12,264 nucleotides of DNA, from positions 1 through 12,264 of the forward strand of contig JBGQDM010000097.1 in the NCBI GenBank assembly GCA_041495845.1, written 5' to 3'. A program made the translations under genes and the position numbers. The first letter of the stretch is position 1; every line of letters starts with the position of its first letter. The DNA comes from JBGQDM01 sp041495845. GTDB taxonomy: Bacteria > Acidobacteriota > Terriglobia > Terriglobales > Acidobacteriaceae. This document shows, in pieces, positions 11,715-12,264 of this stretch. Below the pieces are notes generated by a model. The model saw nothing but the letters and a program-made list of their open reading frames with translations. It was not told the DNA's origin and did not search any database.

Positions 11715-12264
11715 CTACGCCCGGAACTGGCACTCCAGTTTCGGAAAGCGCTCCTGCAGGATCTCGTAGATCTGGTCCACCTTGCGGTGCAGCTGCGCCA
11801 CTTCGAGCTCGGCTTTCATGTTGACGCGGTAATCCAAGTCCGCCTTCAGGCGGTCTTTGGAAGACTGGCGGTTCTGGCTCATCATGATCACCGGCGCCTG
11901 GATGGCCGCCAGCATGGAGAGGAAGAGGTTGAGCAGGATGAAGGGGTAGGGATCAAAGGGGTGGGACATCAGGAGCACGGTATTGATGATCACCCAGGTG
12001 ACGAGGACGCCGCCGAAAATGGAAATAAACGTCCACGAGCCACCGAAGGCCGCCACCTTGTCCGCAATGCGCTCGCCGAAAGTTATCATCTCTTCTTCTT
12101 CGACGTTGGGGTTGCGGGAAACACGCATGCGCAGCAGTTCGTCGGTGACGCGCAGGCGGTGCGCCATCACGCCCATCAGGTCGAGCGCGGCGTGGGGGTG
12201 CTCGGTCACGAAATTGAGCAGCTCGCCGCGATCAAACGCCAGCATCTCGGTATCTTCCACGGCG
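11715..12264 (-). CDS. Cyclic nucleotide-binding / DUF1003 membrane protein, 5' end outside window
   Basis: The last 182 residues of an inner-membrane protein are visible; the frame is still open at the right edge. The first part, VEDTEMLAFDRGELLNFVTE (2-21) with the helix HPHAALDLMGVMAHRLR (22-38), looks like the end of a Crp-type cyclic-nucleotide-binding domain. Then comes DUF1003 (PF06210): GERIADKVAAFGGSWTFI (63-80), two membrane helices (about 77-99 and 108-128) joined by a short FDPYPF loop, the signature APVIMMSQNRQSSKDR (123-138), and a helical tail DYRVNMKAELEVAQLHRKVD (144-163) likely to form a coiled coil. The molecular role of DUF1003 is unknown. The fusion suggests ligand- or redox-gated signalling at the membrane, but ligand residues lie outside the window. 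The GTG at 12260 is internal to the domain and should not be taken as the start. Confidence 0.85.
   Translation of the reverse strand, partial: AVEDTEMLAFDRGELLNFVTEHPHAALDLMGVMAHRLRVTDELLRMRVSRNPNVEEEEMITFGERIADKVAAFGGSWTFISIFGGVLVTWVIINTVLLMSHPFDPYPFILLNLFLSMLAAIQAPVIMMSQNRQSSKDRLKADLDYRVNMKAELEVAQLHRKVDQIYEILQERFPKLECQFRA

Overview
The window looks like ordinary chromosome from a GC-rich Gram-negative bacterium, most likely an acidobacterium of the Terriglobia type. This is inferred from a Ser/Thr kinase opening with GAGGMGEVYRARDTRLDR, a large CBM9/DUF5916 outer-membrane barrel, a cyclic-nucleotide-binding/DUF1003 fusion, an EF-G-like paralogue, and intergenic repeats rich in CGCAGAG and ACCACAAAGGACAC. 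No mobile element, CRISPR array, tRNA or rRNA was seen.

Layout, left to right. (1) 1-1780, minus strand: the N-terminal part of a Ser/Thr protein kinase running off the left edge, a 229-bp leader carrying four perfect hairpins, and a Tet-type DHA1 MFS efflux transporter. (2) 1781-2005: a divergent promoter region. (3) 2006-4108, plus strand: an elongation-factor-G-like GTPase (fusA2 type) with an altered G4 motif. (4) 4109-4418: a repeat-filled spacer. (5) 4419-5333, plus: an exported glyoxalase-like (VOC) protein. (6) 5334-5581: a second repeat-filled spacer. (7) 5582-9689, plus: ruvB, then a DUF5916 outer-membrane protein, then ruvA. The two Holliday-junction motor genes are therefore separated by an unrelated envelope gene. 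(8) 9690-9832: a convergent spacer made mostly of one long inverted repeat. (9) 9833-12264, minus: a cNMP/DUF1003 membrane protein entering from the right edge, then mnmE, then a small uncharacterised gene.

The recognisable functions are housekeeping (RuvAB branch migration, MnmE tRNA wobble-uridine modification, an EF-G-like factor) mixed with envelope and accessory genes (MFS pump, VOC protein, barrel protein, kinase). I see no operon tying them into a pathway. Where start signals can be judged there are two styles. The MFS, EF-G-like and VOC genes, and more weakly the small gene, have Shine-Dalgarno sites. ruvB, ruvA and mnmE instead have a TANNNT -10-like hexamer 6 to 9 bp before the start codon, which suggests leaderless or nearly leaderless transcripts.

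I found no clearly new multi-gene system. The most unusual material lies between the genes: a modular repeat family present in several spacers, palindromes with a constant core but different self-complementary arms, and a four-hairpin leader in front of the kinase. Two coding details also stand out: the Ser-Arg-Met-Asp replacement of NKxD in the EF-G-like GTPase, and a small uncharacterised protein next to mnmE.
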